Below are positions 15,321-22,783 of a stretch of DNA of 32,848 nucleotides, piece by piece. The number at the start of each line of letters is the position of its first letter. The stretch's first letter is position 1. The DNA comes from JAIUZI01 sp041594355 (GTDB taxonomy: Bacteria > Pseudomonadota > Alphaproteobacteria > Rhodobacterales > Rhodobacteraceae). Below the pieces are notes generated by a model that did no database searches, was not told the origin of the DNA, and was given only the letters and a program-made list of their open reading frames with translations. The DNA lies in contig JBFHMM010000011.1 in NCBI GenBank assembly GCA_041594355.1, forward strand, positions 1 to 32,848, given 5' to 3'. Position numbers and translations under genes: made by a program.

Positions 15321-16091
15321 TCAGGAAATCCGAAAGTTATCACCCAAATAGACCCGGCGGACGTTTTCGTTTTCGACAACTTCGCTGGGCGTGCCGGACA
15401 TCAGCACCTGTCCATCATGCAGGATATAGGCCCGATCCACGATTTCGAGTGTTTCGCGAACGTTATGATCGGTGATCAAAACGCCGATGCCCCGCTTTGT
15501 CAGATCGGCGACAAGGTGGCGAATATCGCCGACAGAAATCGGGTCGACTCCGGCAAACGGTTCGTCCAGCAGCAGGTACTTGGGGTCGGCGGCCAGGCAG
15601 CGCGCGATTTCGACACGACGACGTTCGCCTCCGGATAACGCAAGCGCCGGGGCGCGACGAAGGTGCTCGATCGAAAAATCCGATAGCAGTTCCTCCAAAC
15701 GTTCACGGCGTTTGTGCGGATCACGGTGCGAAATATCGAGAACTGCGGAAATATTGCCTTCGACGCTGAGGCCGCGAAAAATTGACATCTCCTGCGGCAG
15801 GTAGCCGATGCCCAACCGGGCGCGCCGGTACATCGGCAGGGTTGTGACGTTCTGACCGTCGATTGTCACGGTTCCTGCCTCGGGGAACACAAGGCCCGCA
15901 ACTGCATAGAATGTCGTGGTTTTCCCTGACCCATTTGGCCCCAGCAGCGCAACAACTTCGCCGCGGTCCAAGGTCATTGTGACATCCCGGATAACCAGTT
16001 TTCGGCGAAATGACTTGCGAAGCTTGGATATTCGCAAACCCGAAGATCCATCGGTGACGGTCAATTCAGGACCTGGAGACAGCCTGTTCAT
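15321..16091 (-). CDS. lptB: LPS export ABC transporter ATP-binding protein LptB
   Basis: LptB is the cytoplasmic ATPase of LptB2FGC, which extracts LPS from the inner membrane. The protein is 256 aa. Walker A GPNGSGKT is at 51-58, the Q-loop in GIGYLPQEMSIFRGLSV, the signature LSGGERRRVEIARCLA, Walker B YLLLDEPFAGVDP and the switch His in GVLITDHNVRETLE. LptB typically has this PQExSIFRxLSVExN stretch, which distinguishes it from other ABC ATPases. The start overlaps lptA by four bases. The N-terminus carries about 15 extra residues before the first conserved strand. Confidence 0.95.
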   Translation of the reverse strand: MNRLSPGPELTVTDGSSGLRISKLRKSFRRKLVIRDVTMTLDRGEVVALLGPNGSGKTTTFYAVAGLVFPEAGTVTIDGQNVTTLPMYRRARLGIGYLPQEMSIFRGLSVEGNISAVLDISHRDPHKRRERLEELLSDFSIEHLRRAPALALSGGERRRVEIARCLAADPKYLLLDEPFAGVDPISVGDIRHLVADLTKRGIGVLITDHNVRETLEIVDRAYILHDGQVLMSGTPSEVVENENVRRVYLGDNFRIS

Positions 16092-16585
16092 TGCTCAGAT
16101 TTTTCCGGGTTAAGTATTGTCTTGACCCGTCCAACCATCTGCGCGGTACCCGTGATCAGATTGACAGTCATTTTGTCTGATGTCAGCGCGTTCAAACCCT
16201 GTGTCAGAAGGACGTTACCTGTCATTACGATGATGCCAGTGTCGATGGAATAGTCGGCACGGTTGGCTTCGGCTGCATCCGGACCGCTGACCAGAACAAC
16301 ATCGCCAGTAGCTTCCATTCTATCGATGGCACTGTTGTCCTGATTGTAGACAACCAGAACGCGTTTAGCGGACAAACGCATTTCGCCCTGACCGATCAGC
16401 ACATTGCCGAGAAACTCGGCAGATCCATCTGCTTGATTGACGTCCAGTGTATCGGCGGTCACCTCAACCGGCAGGGTCGGATCAGCCTTGATTGAACCAA
16501 ACGCCACATTGGTGCTCTGAGCGTTCGCATGCCCTGCCGGCACCGCCAGCAGCCCGCATAGAAAAATGGCACGCAAATTAAACAC
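16088..16585 (-). CDS. lptA: LPS transport periplasmic protein LptA
   Basis: LptA forms the periplasmic bridge carrying LPS from LptC to LptD. The protein is 165 aa with an N-terminal signal peptide (MFNLRAIFLCGLLAVPAGHA, cleavage likely near NAQS). The OstA-type beta-jellyroll region carries VEVTADTLDVNQADGSAEFL, GNVLIGQGEMRLSAKRVLVV and ATGDVVLVSGPDAAEANRA, the repeated strand pattern of the family. Position between lptC (3-base gap) and lptB (4-base overlap) supports the call. Confidence 0.9.
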   Translation of the reverse strand: MFNLRAIFLCGLLAVPAGHANAQSTNVAFGSIKADPTLPVEVTADTLDVNQADGSAEFLGNVLIGQGEMRLSAKRVLVVYNQDNSAIDRMEATGDVVLVSGPDAAEANRADYSIDTGIIVMTGNVLLTQGLNALTSDKMTVNLITGTAQMVGRVKTILNPEKSEQ

Positions 16586-16588
16586 AGA

Positions 16589-17188
16589 TTATCTTTCCGG
16601 CTGTTTCGGATCGTATACCAGCTTCACGCCGTTTTTGAAAAGCGTGTGGATGGCTCCACCTTCAATTTTTGATTCCATCATCATGCTGCCTGCCGTGAAG
16701 GTGCCGATTGGCCCGGTTCCGCTGATCTGGCCGGGACTGCGCGCCGCCAGACCGCTTAATTCCGTCTCAAGCCGTTCCGACAGGATCTCGTATCCTGTGG
16801 TCGTCGAAATCTGGACCTTGCCTATGAATGTTGCCAACTGGGCAGCGAAATCGACCATGCCGGCCTCTGATGTCAAAGTAATCCGCTGGCCCCCGGTCAT
16901 GGTGACCCGTGCGAGCAGCTTTTCCGCCTCTGCCGGGCGGCCGTCCCCGCCGGGACGGGCAACAGCCGCAGTTAAAATTACTTCGTCACCGCCGGATGTG
17001 GTGCCCGAAAAGTAGGGCGCGGTCACCTGCTGGTCGCCGATCCGCGCCTTGATATCATGCTCGGCAAAGGGAATCGTTGTTGTGGTATCGACGCCTCGCG
17101 ACAACAGGAACACTGTTGACAGTAACCCAAGTGCGGCAAGCGGGAGAATGACCTTGAGCAGGCGAACCGTGCGGGAATAGGAATCCAC
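16589..17188 (-). CDS. lptC: LPS export system inner-membrane protein LptC
   Basis: LptC is a bitopic membrane protein that passes LPS from LptB2FG to LptA. The protein is 199 aa with one N-terminal transmembrane helix (LLKVILPLAALGLLSTVFLL, residues 10-29) and a periplasmic beta-jellyroll domain. Sequence conservation in LptC is low, so the call rests on topology, length and position directly ahead of lptA. It begins 11 bases after the kdsD stop. Confidence 0.88.
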   Translation of the reverse strand: MDSYSRTVRLLKVILPLAALGLLSTVFLLSRGVDTTTTIPFAEHDIKARIGDQQVTAPYFSGTTSGGDEVILTAAVARPGGDGRPAEAEKLLARVTMTGGQRITLTSEAGMVDFAAQLATFIGKVQISTTTGYEILSERLETELSGLAARSPGQISGTGPIGTFTAGSMMMESKIEGGAIHTLFKNGVKLVYDPKQPER

Positions 17189-17199
17189 CGCGCGCCCTC

Positions 17200-18162
17200 T
17201 CAGCCCAGCCCGACCCGCAGGCAGTCGTGGATATGCAACAGCCCCTGCGCGGTGCGTGGTCCTTGTGGATCAACTACGAACAGGCAGGTGATCTTGCTTT
17301 TGTTCATGATAGCGACGGCTTCTTCGGCCAGCGCGTCAGGGCCGATCGTAGTTGGGTCTACTGTCATGACGTCTGCGGCGGACAGGTTTAGCAGCCCGTC
17401 CATATGGCGGCGAAGGTCACCGTCGGTGATAATGCCTGCCAGGGTGCCATCTGATTGTGCTACCCCGGCGACCCCGAACCCCTTTTGGCTGATTTCGATC
17501 AGGGTGTCGCCCATTCGGGTGGTTTTGGCCACCAAGGGCAGGGCGTCGCCGGAATGCATCAGATCGCGGACCTTGCTTAGCCGCGCGCCCAATTTTCCGC
17601 CGGGATGGAATTCCCGGAAATTCTCTGGGGTGAAGGCGCGGTGTTCCATTAGGGCGACGGCCAAAGCATCTCCGAGCGCCAGGGTCATCGTAGTCGAAGT
17701 TGTTGGAACGATCCCCGAACCACAGGCCTCCTCGGCGGGGGGTAGCACAAGCGCGACATCCGATTGTCTTAGAAGTGTGGAGTCGGGCCGGCTTGCCACC
17801 CCGATCAACGGAATCGCAAAGCGGCGGGTATAGGCGACCAGATCGGCCAGTTCCGGGGTTTCGCCCGAATTCGACAGGACCAGCGCCACGTCTCCCTGCG
17901 CCATCATGCCCAGATCACCGTGGCTGGCTTCGGCGGGGTGCACAAAATGCGCAGGTGTACCGGTGCTGGCGAAGGTCGCTGCAATCTTGCGTGCGATGTG
18001 ACCCGATTTGCCCATGCCGCTGATGATGACGCGGCCCGTGGCGTTCAGCAGGGTTCCAACGGCACGGTCAAAGCTGTCGTCCAGCCCGTCGGCGAGCAGG
18101 TTCAGCGCGTTTGCCTCGACCCGGATCACCCGGCGGGCGATATCCTGAAACTGGCCGCTCAT
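17200..18162 (-). CDS. kdsD: Arabinose-5-phosphate isomerase (KpsF/GutQ/KdsD family)
   Basis: This enzyme interconverts ribulose-5-phosphate and arabinose-5-phosphate, the first committed step to KDO. The protein is 320 aa. An N-terminal SIS domain shows GRVIISGMGKSGHIARKIAA, FVHPAEASHGDLGM and LSNSGETPELADLV, and the SxSxGEG-like PTTSTTMTLALGDALAVALM. Two C-terminal CBS domains follow (VRDLMHSGDALPLV; GIITDGDLRRHMDGL; ADVMTVDPTTI). ATGA overlap with rnd and an 11-base gap to lptC place it in the LPS operon, favouring kdsD over capsule-specific kpsF. Confidence 0.92.
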   Translation of the reverse strand: MSGQFQDIARRVIRVEANALNLLADGLDDSFDRAVGTLLNATGRVIISGMGKSGHIARKIAATFASTGTPAHFVHPAEASHGDLGMMAQGDVALVLSNSGETPELADLVAYTRRFAIPLIGVASRPDSTLLRQSDVALVLPPAEEACGSGIVPTTSTTMTLALGDALAVALMEHRAFTPENFREFHPGGKLGARLSKVRDLMHSGDALPLVAKTTRMGDTLIEISQKGFGVAGVAQSDGTLAGIITDGDLRRHMDGLLNLSAADVMTVDPTTIGPDALAEEAVAIMNKSKITCLFVVDPQGPRTAQGLLHIHDCLRVGLG

Positions 18163-18773
18163 GAATGCGCAAAGATGTCAGTTTCAGGCCAACCGGCCAG
18201 ATCGAGCTGCGCACGCATTGGCAGGAAATCGAAACAGGCCTGGGCCATCTCGGTACGTCCCTCGCGCGCCAGCCGCTTGTTCAGCTCGTCCCGCAACTGG
18301 TGCAGGTGCAGCACGTCGGATGCCGCATATTCCAACTGGGCCGCTGTCAGTTTTTCGGCGCCCCAATCACTCATCTGTTGTTGCTTGCTGATATCGACAC
18401 CGATCAATTCCTGGGTCAGGTTTTTCAGCCCATGCCGATCCGTATAGGTACGGACGAGACGGCTGGCGATTTTGGTGCAGTAGACCGGAGCGGCCAGCGC
18501 GCCAAAGGCGTTGAACATGGCAGCGATGTCAAAGCGCCCGAAATGGAAAAGCTTGAGGATATCCGGGTTTTTCAGCATCGCGCAGAGGTTTGGCGCCTTG
18601 GTCTGGCCCTTTTCGATCTGAACTATATGGGCGTTGCCGTCACCGCCGGACATTTGGATCACACACAGACGGTCGCGATGCGGGTTCAGACCCATCGTTT
18701 CGCAGTCTATGGCCACCACGGGACCCAGGTTCAGCCCGTCGGGAAGGTCGTTCTGATACAGGTGATTTGCCAC
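18159..18773 (-). CDS. rnd: Ribonuclease D-like 3'-5' exonuclease
   Basis: This is a DEDD-superfamily 3'-5' exonuclease of 204 aa, a single-domain form without the HRDC domains of E. coli RNase D. Exo I: VVAIDCETMGLNPHRD; Exo II: LKLFHFGRFDIAAMFNAFG; Exo III: LEYAASDVLHLHQLRD, with the Tyr of the DEDDy type. The start is GTG 18773 (ANHLYQNDLPDG) preceded by AAAGGA; the frame runs on to 18878 but those residues are unconserved. It heads the rnd-kdsD-lptCAB operon. Biological substrates (tRNA or stable-RNA 3' ends) are inferred from the family. Confidence 0.88.
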   Translation of the reverse strand: MANHLYQNDLPDGLNLGPVVAIDCETMGLNPHRDRLCVIQMSGGDGNAHIVQIEKGQTKAPNLCAMLKNPDILKLFHFGRFDIAAMFNAFGALAAPVYCTKIASRLVRTYTDRHGLKNLTQELIGVDISKQQQMSDWGAEKLTAAQLEYAASDVLHLHQLRDELNKRLAREGRTEMAQACFDFLPMRAQLDLAGWPETDIFAHS

Positions 18774-18884
18774 TGCGCGTTGTCCTTTGCCGCTGACTTG
18801 CGTTTGCGCCGAGATAGGCGCTTTACCCGGCAAACTCAACGGGGACCTGGACAATGCGCGGTGGCGCATGCCTGACATGTGGCG

Positions 18885-19382
18885 TCAGTTGCAGTCAATC
18901 CATGCCAGAATCGAGTCCAGATCAGACCCTAGGCCCTCGGCTTCGCCATCGCAGAACGTGTTTAGCGAATCGAGATTAAGCTTGTTGGCGCCGACAAGAA
19001 CCGGCACATCCAGTTCCAGCGCCTTACCAATCGCGTCCCGGAATCCGCGCCCTTCGGCCTCGTGTTTTCCGAATTTGTTGACAATCAGCAGATCAGCGCC
19101 GTCGTCCAGACGGTCATTTGTCAGCGCGACGGCCTGTTCAAGCGCGTTCGGGTCTAGCCGGCAACCCCCTGCGCCCGCGCCAAGATCTTGGCTGATGCGC
19201 ATAATCGGTCCGTCGGGCAGCACCTGGACATCCATATCACAATGGTGATCCTTTTCGCGTTCCGTATCGGTCTGCACCGTTCCGCACAGACGCAGCCCAC
19301 GATCAGCCAAGCGGCCAGCGAGGTCGGTCAGTAGAAGATTGGTTTCGCCCCGTCCGGGGGCCAGCACATAGGCAATTTTCAT
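18885..19382 (-). CDS. DUF2478 family protein, possible molybdenum-related NTPase-like
   Basis: The protein is 165 aa. The segments CGTVQTDTEREKDHHCDMDV, IMRISQDLGAGAGGCRLDPN and GADLLIVNKFGKHEAEGRGF, then DVPVLVGANKLNLD, match the DUF2478 pattern as I remember it. The strands resemble a P-loop-type fold without a clear Walker A. Members of this family are often found beside molybdate transport genes. Here it lies 130 bases after the nap genes, whose catalytic subunit carries a molybdenum cofactor. GGAG-type RBS (CGGAG) precedes the ATG. Biochemical function is unknown; a link to molybdenum supply or cofactor handling is inference. Confidence 0.7.
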   Translation of the reverse strand: MKIAYVLAPGRGETNLLLTDLAGRLADRGLRLCGTVQTDTEREKDHHCDMDVQVLPDGPIMRISQDLGAGAGGCRLDPNALEQAVALTNDRLDDGADLLIVNKFGKHEAEGRGFRDAIGKALELDVPVLVGANKLNLDSLNTFCDGEAEGLGSDLDSILAWIDCN

Positions 19383-19512
19383 TCGTTGTCTCCGAAGGGA
19401 TCAAACAAGGGAAATCTCACAAGCGGGTTTGAGTGTTCACACCACGCTCACCTGACGACAAGAAGCGGACCCACAACCCGCATGGGCCAGCTCAGTCCTG
19501 GCAGAGGATTTT

Positions 19513-19770
19513 TCAGACGGTCGTGCCCTTGATTCGGATCGCGCAGCCAAGCGCACCTGCCAGCAATCCGACACCCATGGAGATAACCAGTTCGAGCATT
19601 TCAACGTTCGACATTTCAAACCCGGCGAAAATTAGAGTTTCGGCGAAACCGACAACCGCGCCCATGATCGATGCAAGCAGCAGGTTTCGGGTGGTCATGC
19701 CCAGCGCCAGCCCCAGAATGCCGGGAAGGCTTAGAATGTTGCCGGCAATTGTGCCCAGAAGATTCAGCAT
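19513..19770 (-). CDS. Small membrane protein of unknown function in the nap operon
   Basis: The protein is 85 aa, dominated by hydrophobic stretches: a first amphipathic or membrane segment (LLGTIAGNILSLPGILGLAL), a second (LLLASIMGAVVGFAETLIFA) and a third (LELVISMGVGLLAGALGCAI). It contains Gly-rich helix-packing patterns and ends in the basic IRIKGTTV. It begins only four bases after the napC stop, so it is almost certainly co-transcribed with nap. It is not NapE or NapK as I know them: those are shorter, with one helix. I do not recognise the family. Confidence 0.7.
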   Translation of the reverse strand: MLNLLGTIAGNILSLPGILGLALGMTTRNLLLASIMGAVVGFAETLIFAGFEMSNVEMLELVISMGVGLLAGALGCAIRIKGTTV

Positions 19771-19774
19771 GGGA

Positions 19775-20491
19775 TCAGTCTCCGGTAGTCTTTTGGGTGG
19801 CCTGTTTCAGGTAGCTGCGCACCGTGTCCGTTTCGGCAGAAGCTGTTTCGAGCGGCTTGGGAGCCTCCTCCATCGCGAGTTCTTCGACGACCCGCTTGTA
19901 TTCGGCGAGGTACCCTTCGGGCAGACGGTGCGCGATACCCTGATGGCAATCGATGCAGGTCATGTTGTTGTCGATTGCACGCTGGTGTTCCTTGGCGGCG
20001 CGGGTCTCTTGGATGGTGAAGTCCATGTATTCGAAGTTGTGGCAGTTCCGGCATTCACGGCTGTCGGACTGCTTCATCTTTTTCCAGGTCTGGGACGCCA
20101 TCTTGAGCCGGTGATCTTCGTATTTCTCTTTGGTGGCGATGGTGCCCATCAGCTCGTGATAGACGTCTTTGACCGCCATAACCTTAGCTTTGACCTTGTG
20201 GTTCCATTCCTTGGGCACGTGGCAGTCGGAACAAATTGCCCGCACGCCCGAGTGGTTGTTGTAGTGCACGGTTTCACGGTATTCGCCTAGGTTGGTTTCC
20301 ATGGTATGGCACCCGGTGCAGAATTCCTCGGTGTTGGTCATCTCCATCGACCAGTGGAAACCGCCCCAGAACAGGATTCCGGCGAGAAAGCCGATAATCA
20401 GCACGAAACCGGTGCTGAGTACGGCCGTCGGGGTCCAGAACCAGTTCCAGATGCGTCGGAAAATGCCAGGGCGCGAATTGTTATCAGTCAT
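19775..20491 (-). CDS. napC: Tetraheme c-type cytochrome NapC
   Basis: NapC is a membrane-anchored quinol dehydrogenase of the NapC/NirT family that passes electrons to NapAB. The protein is 238 aa. The N-terminal anchor is TAVLSTGFVLIIGFLAGILF, followed by four CxxCH sites (CTGCH, CSDCH, CRNCH, CIDCH), the expected number. EFCTGCHTMETNLGEYRETVH and YNNHSGVRAICSDCHVPKEW are strongly family-typical. ATG 20491 has GAGGGA upstream, and the in-frame extension to 20566 is unconserved. It follows napB by 31 bases. Confidence 0.93.
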   Translation of the reverse strand: MTDNNSRPGIFRRIWNWFWTPTAVLSTGFVLIIGFLAGILFWGGFHWSMEMTNTEEFCTGCHTMETNLGEYRETVHYNNHSGVRAICSDCHVPKEWNHKVKAKVMAVKDVYHELMGTIATKEKYEDHRLKMASQTWKKMKQSDSRECRNCHNFEYMDFTIQETRAAKEHQRAIDNNMTCIDCHQGIAHRLPEGYLAEYKRVVEELAMEEAPKPLETASAETDTVRSYLKQATQKTTGD

Positions 20492-20522
20492 TTTGGTATC
20501 CCTCGATTCAATCGCGGCGGGC

Positions 20523-20954
20523 TCAGTTGGAGGACCGGAACGTGTTGTCGACGAGTGCGGGTGCATCGGCCTGCGGCACGTGGCACTGGTTGCAGAACCA
20601 GCGGGTCCCGGCGACGCGATCCAGCTGGTTGCCGGCGCGGTCCAGGTAGTGGGTCATCGATAGAGTGGGTGCGCCGCGTTCGCCGGCGACCGTCCAGTCA
20701 TGGCAACGCAGGCATTGGTTTGCCTTGAGGTCGATCTGGTATTGCTCGATCGAGTGCGGGATAAGCGGCGGCTGCTGGCGATAGTTGCGTGGGAACCGCT
20801 GTTCGTCCTGTTGAAAGACATCTTCAACCCGGTTCTGGTCGCTGATGTCACTTCCGCGCAGTGTTTGCACGGTGGTGGATTGCGCAAAAGCGATGCCAGC
20901 AGCGGTAAAAATGGCCGCGGCGGCGAAGGCGCTGATGATAGCTTGCTTTTTCAT
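20523..20954 (-). CDS. napB: Periplasmic nitrate reductase diheme subunit NapB
   Basis: NapB is the small diheme cytochrome c partner of NapA in the periplasm. The protein is 143 aa with a Sec signal peptide (MKKQAIISAFAAAAIFTAAG, cleavage near AFAQS) and two heme sites, CLRCH and CNQCH. QPPLIPHSIEQYQIDLKANQ precedes the first heme, as is typical of NapB, and RWFCNQCHVPQADAPALVDN closes the protein. ATG 20954 is preceded by CGGAG. It lies between napH and napC. Confidence 0.93.
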   Translation of the reverse strand: MKKQAIISAFAAAAIFTAAGIAFAQSTTVQTLRGSDISDQNRVEDVFQQDEQRFPRNYRQQPPLIPHSIEQYQIDLKANQCLRCHDWTVAGERGAPTLSMTHYLDRAGNQLDRVAGTRWFCNQCHVPQADAPALVDNTFRSSN

Positions 20955-20974
20955 GTGGGTACTCCGTTGCTTGC

Positions 20975-21898
20975 TCAGGCGGCGCGGCTGGCCCTGGATG
21001 CAGGTTGAGATCTGGTCCGACCTTCCCGCCCGGGGGCGGGCGTGTCGTCGAAACGGTGGGTGAATTCGAAAACGCCCATTGCACAGACGTCGATGCAGCG
21101 CCCGCAGTTGGTGCAATCGGAGGCGAGGATAAGAGGCGTGTCTTCGCTGGTTCCGCGCAGGGCGGGGGTGATGACCTGCATTTCAGGGCAGACGGCAAAG
21201 CAATCCATGCAGTCATCGCAATCGGCGCGGCGTGCGGCGCTGACCCGTAGCAGGGATTTGGTTCCCAGAAGGCCATAGAAGGTGCCGACCGGGCAAAGGT
21301 GCCCACACCAGCCCCGGCGCGAGACAAAGAGGTCGAAAAGGAATACCGCCAGCACCCAAGCCCAGGCAAACCCCATGCCGAAAATCAACCCGCGGTGCAG
21401 CATCGAAATCGGGTTGACCAGCTCCCAGGCAATCGTGCCAGTCAGGGCCGAGACAACAAAGACCATGACCAGAACCCAGTAGCGCGTGCCGCTTTTTGGT
21501 TGCCAGCCTTTCTGCAACTCCAATTTTTCATGCAGCCAGTGAGCGCCATCGGTGACCGGATTGATCGGGCAAACCCAGGAACAATAGACCCGACCGCCGA
21601 TCAGCGCATATGCAACGCCGACGATCAAAGCGCCGCTCAACGCGGTCAGTTCCGGCCAATGTCCGGCCACCAGAGATTGCACGGCGATGAACGGGTCGGT
21701 CAGCGGCAAAACACCAAGTGTCAACGAACCGCTGAGGTTACCCTTGACCCACCAGATGCCGATCCATGGCCCTATGAGGAACAGGAACAAGAAGAAGATC
21801 TGCGAAACCCGGCGGAGCAGCAGAAAGCGGTGCGCGCGTAGCCAGCCGAATTTCTCGATGGCTTCCTGACCGACGGGAATTCTGGCCTTGTCGTTCAT
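20975..21898 (-). CDS. napH: Quinol dehydrogenase membrane component NapH
   Basis: NapH is a polytopic ferredoxin-type membrane protein that works with NapG to oxidise quinol and feed electrons to the nitrate reductase. The protein is 307 aa. Several transmembrane helices are visible (VSQIFFLFLFLIGPWIGIWW; ALSGALIVGVAYALIGG; YWVLVMVFVVSALTGTIAW; FAWAWVLAVFLFDLF). Cytoplasmic CxxxCP motifs (VYCSWVCPINPV; GWCGHLCPVGTF) and two 4Fe-4S clusters follow (CDDCMDCFAVCPEM; CTNCGRCIDVCAMG). The start overlaps napG by four bases. The C-terminal tail is Arg/Ser-rich. Confidence 0.92.
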   Translation of the reverse strand: MNDKARIPVGQEAIEKFGWLRAHRFLLLRRVSQIFFLFLFLIGPWIGIWWVKGNLSGSLTLGVLPLTDPFIAVQSLVAGHWPELTALSGALIVGVAYALIGGRVYCSWVCPINPVTDGAHWLHEKLELQKGWQPKSGTRYWVLVMVFVVSALTGTIAWELVNPISMLHRGLIFGMGFAWAWVLAVFLFDLFVSRRGWCGHLCPVGTFYGLLGTKSLLRVSAARRADCDDCMDCFAVCPEMQVITPALRGTSEDTPLILASDCTNCGRCIDVCAMGVFEFTHRFDDTPAPGREGRTRSQPASRASRAA

Positions 21899-22758
21899 TG
21901 GCCTGTCCCCCCTGTGCCGGGCAGTTTGAAGCTAGGGCTGAAGCCGCCTTTCATGCTCGGGTCCGGTAGGGCGTCGGGCGCGTATCCGCCGGGCGCAACA
22001 AGGTTATCGGTTCCCGGTCCCGGCAAGCGGTCGGGCAGGTCAATCAGCTCATCCACCAGCGGGTTTCGGTCTTCCCATCCCAATTTGTAGTGATCGGCGG
22101 CTTCGGCGCGCGCAATGCGCATCGGCAACACCTTGATCGCGGCCTCTCCAGGCAGGACGCAGGATTTCTCGCATTTGCCGCAACCGGTGCATTTGTCGGC
22201 ATGCACCGTGGGCATGAAGATCGCATGGTGGCCGGAACGGTCGTTGTGCGACAGTTCCAGTGTGATTGCCTCGTCGATGACGGGGCACACGCGATAGCAG
22301 ACGTCACAGCGCAGACCCAGAGCATTCAGACAGTTTTCCTGATCAATCAGAACGGCAACGCCCATATTGGCGTCGTCGATGTTGTCCAACCCCTTGTCCA
22401 GCGCCCCGGTGGGACAGGCAGCGACGCAAGGGATGTCGTCACACATCTCGCAAGGGATATCGCGAGCGGTGAAAAACGGGGTTCCGGTAGCGGGGCCGTC
22501 CACCCCCAGCTCGGCCAATTTCAGCGTGTCGTAGGGACAATCGCGAACACACAGGCCGCAGCGGATGCAGGAGGCAAGGAAATCGTTCTCGGCTAACGCG
22601 CCGGGTGGCCGAATGGCCTGCACTGGCAGGGCGCGGGCGTCTCGGGCCAAATAGGCCAGCCCCATGCCCGCCACCGCGCAACCTGCTATGCCCCGCGCCG
22701 AGTCCTGAAGGAAACGGCGGCGGTCCATGGCCTTGGGTCTGCGGTTTGTGGCGGACAT
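21895..22758 (-). CDS. napG: Ferredoxin-type protein NapG
   Basis: NapG is a periplasmic polyferredoxin exported by the Tat system and partnering NapH. The protein is about 287 aa. A twin-arginine signal (DRRRFLQDSARGIAGCAVAG) is followed by four ferredoxin-like Cys groups: CIRCGLCVRDCP, CEMCDDIPCVAACP, CDVCYRVCP and CTGCGKCEKSCV. The start is ambiguous: ATG 22758 (MSATNRR) is used here, GTG 22779 and ATG 22728 are also in frame, and none has a strong RBS. It begins 25 bases after napA and overlaps napH. Confidence 0.9.
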   Translation of the reverse strand: MSATNRRPKAMDRRRFLQDSARGIAGCAVAGMGLAYLARDARALPVQAIRPPGALAENDFLASCIRCGLCVRDCPYDTLKLAELGVDGPATGTPFFTARDIPCEMCDDIPCVAACPTGALDKGLDNIDDANMGVAVLIDQENCLNALGLRCDVCYRVCPVIDEAITLELSHNDRSGHHAIFMPTVHADKCTGCGKCEKSCVLPGEAAIKVLPMRIARAEAADHYKLGWEDRNPLVDELIDLPDRLPGPGTDNLVAPGGYAPDALPDPSMKGGFSPSFKLPGTGGTGQ

Positions 22759-22783
22759 GGTCTTGTCTCTTGTCGTCACTTAG

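Noticed and set aside
19383..19512. Possible terminator between the 85-aa gene and the DUF2478 gene
   Set aside because: Only scattered short complementary stretches (GCGGG/CCCGC) with no compact stem or U-tract.
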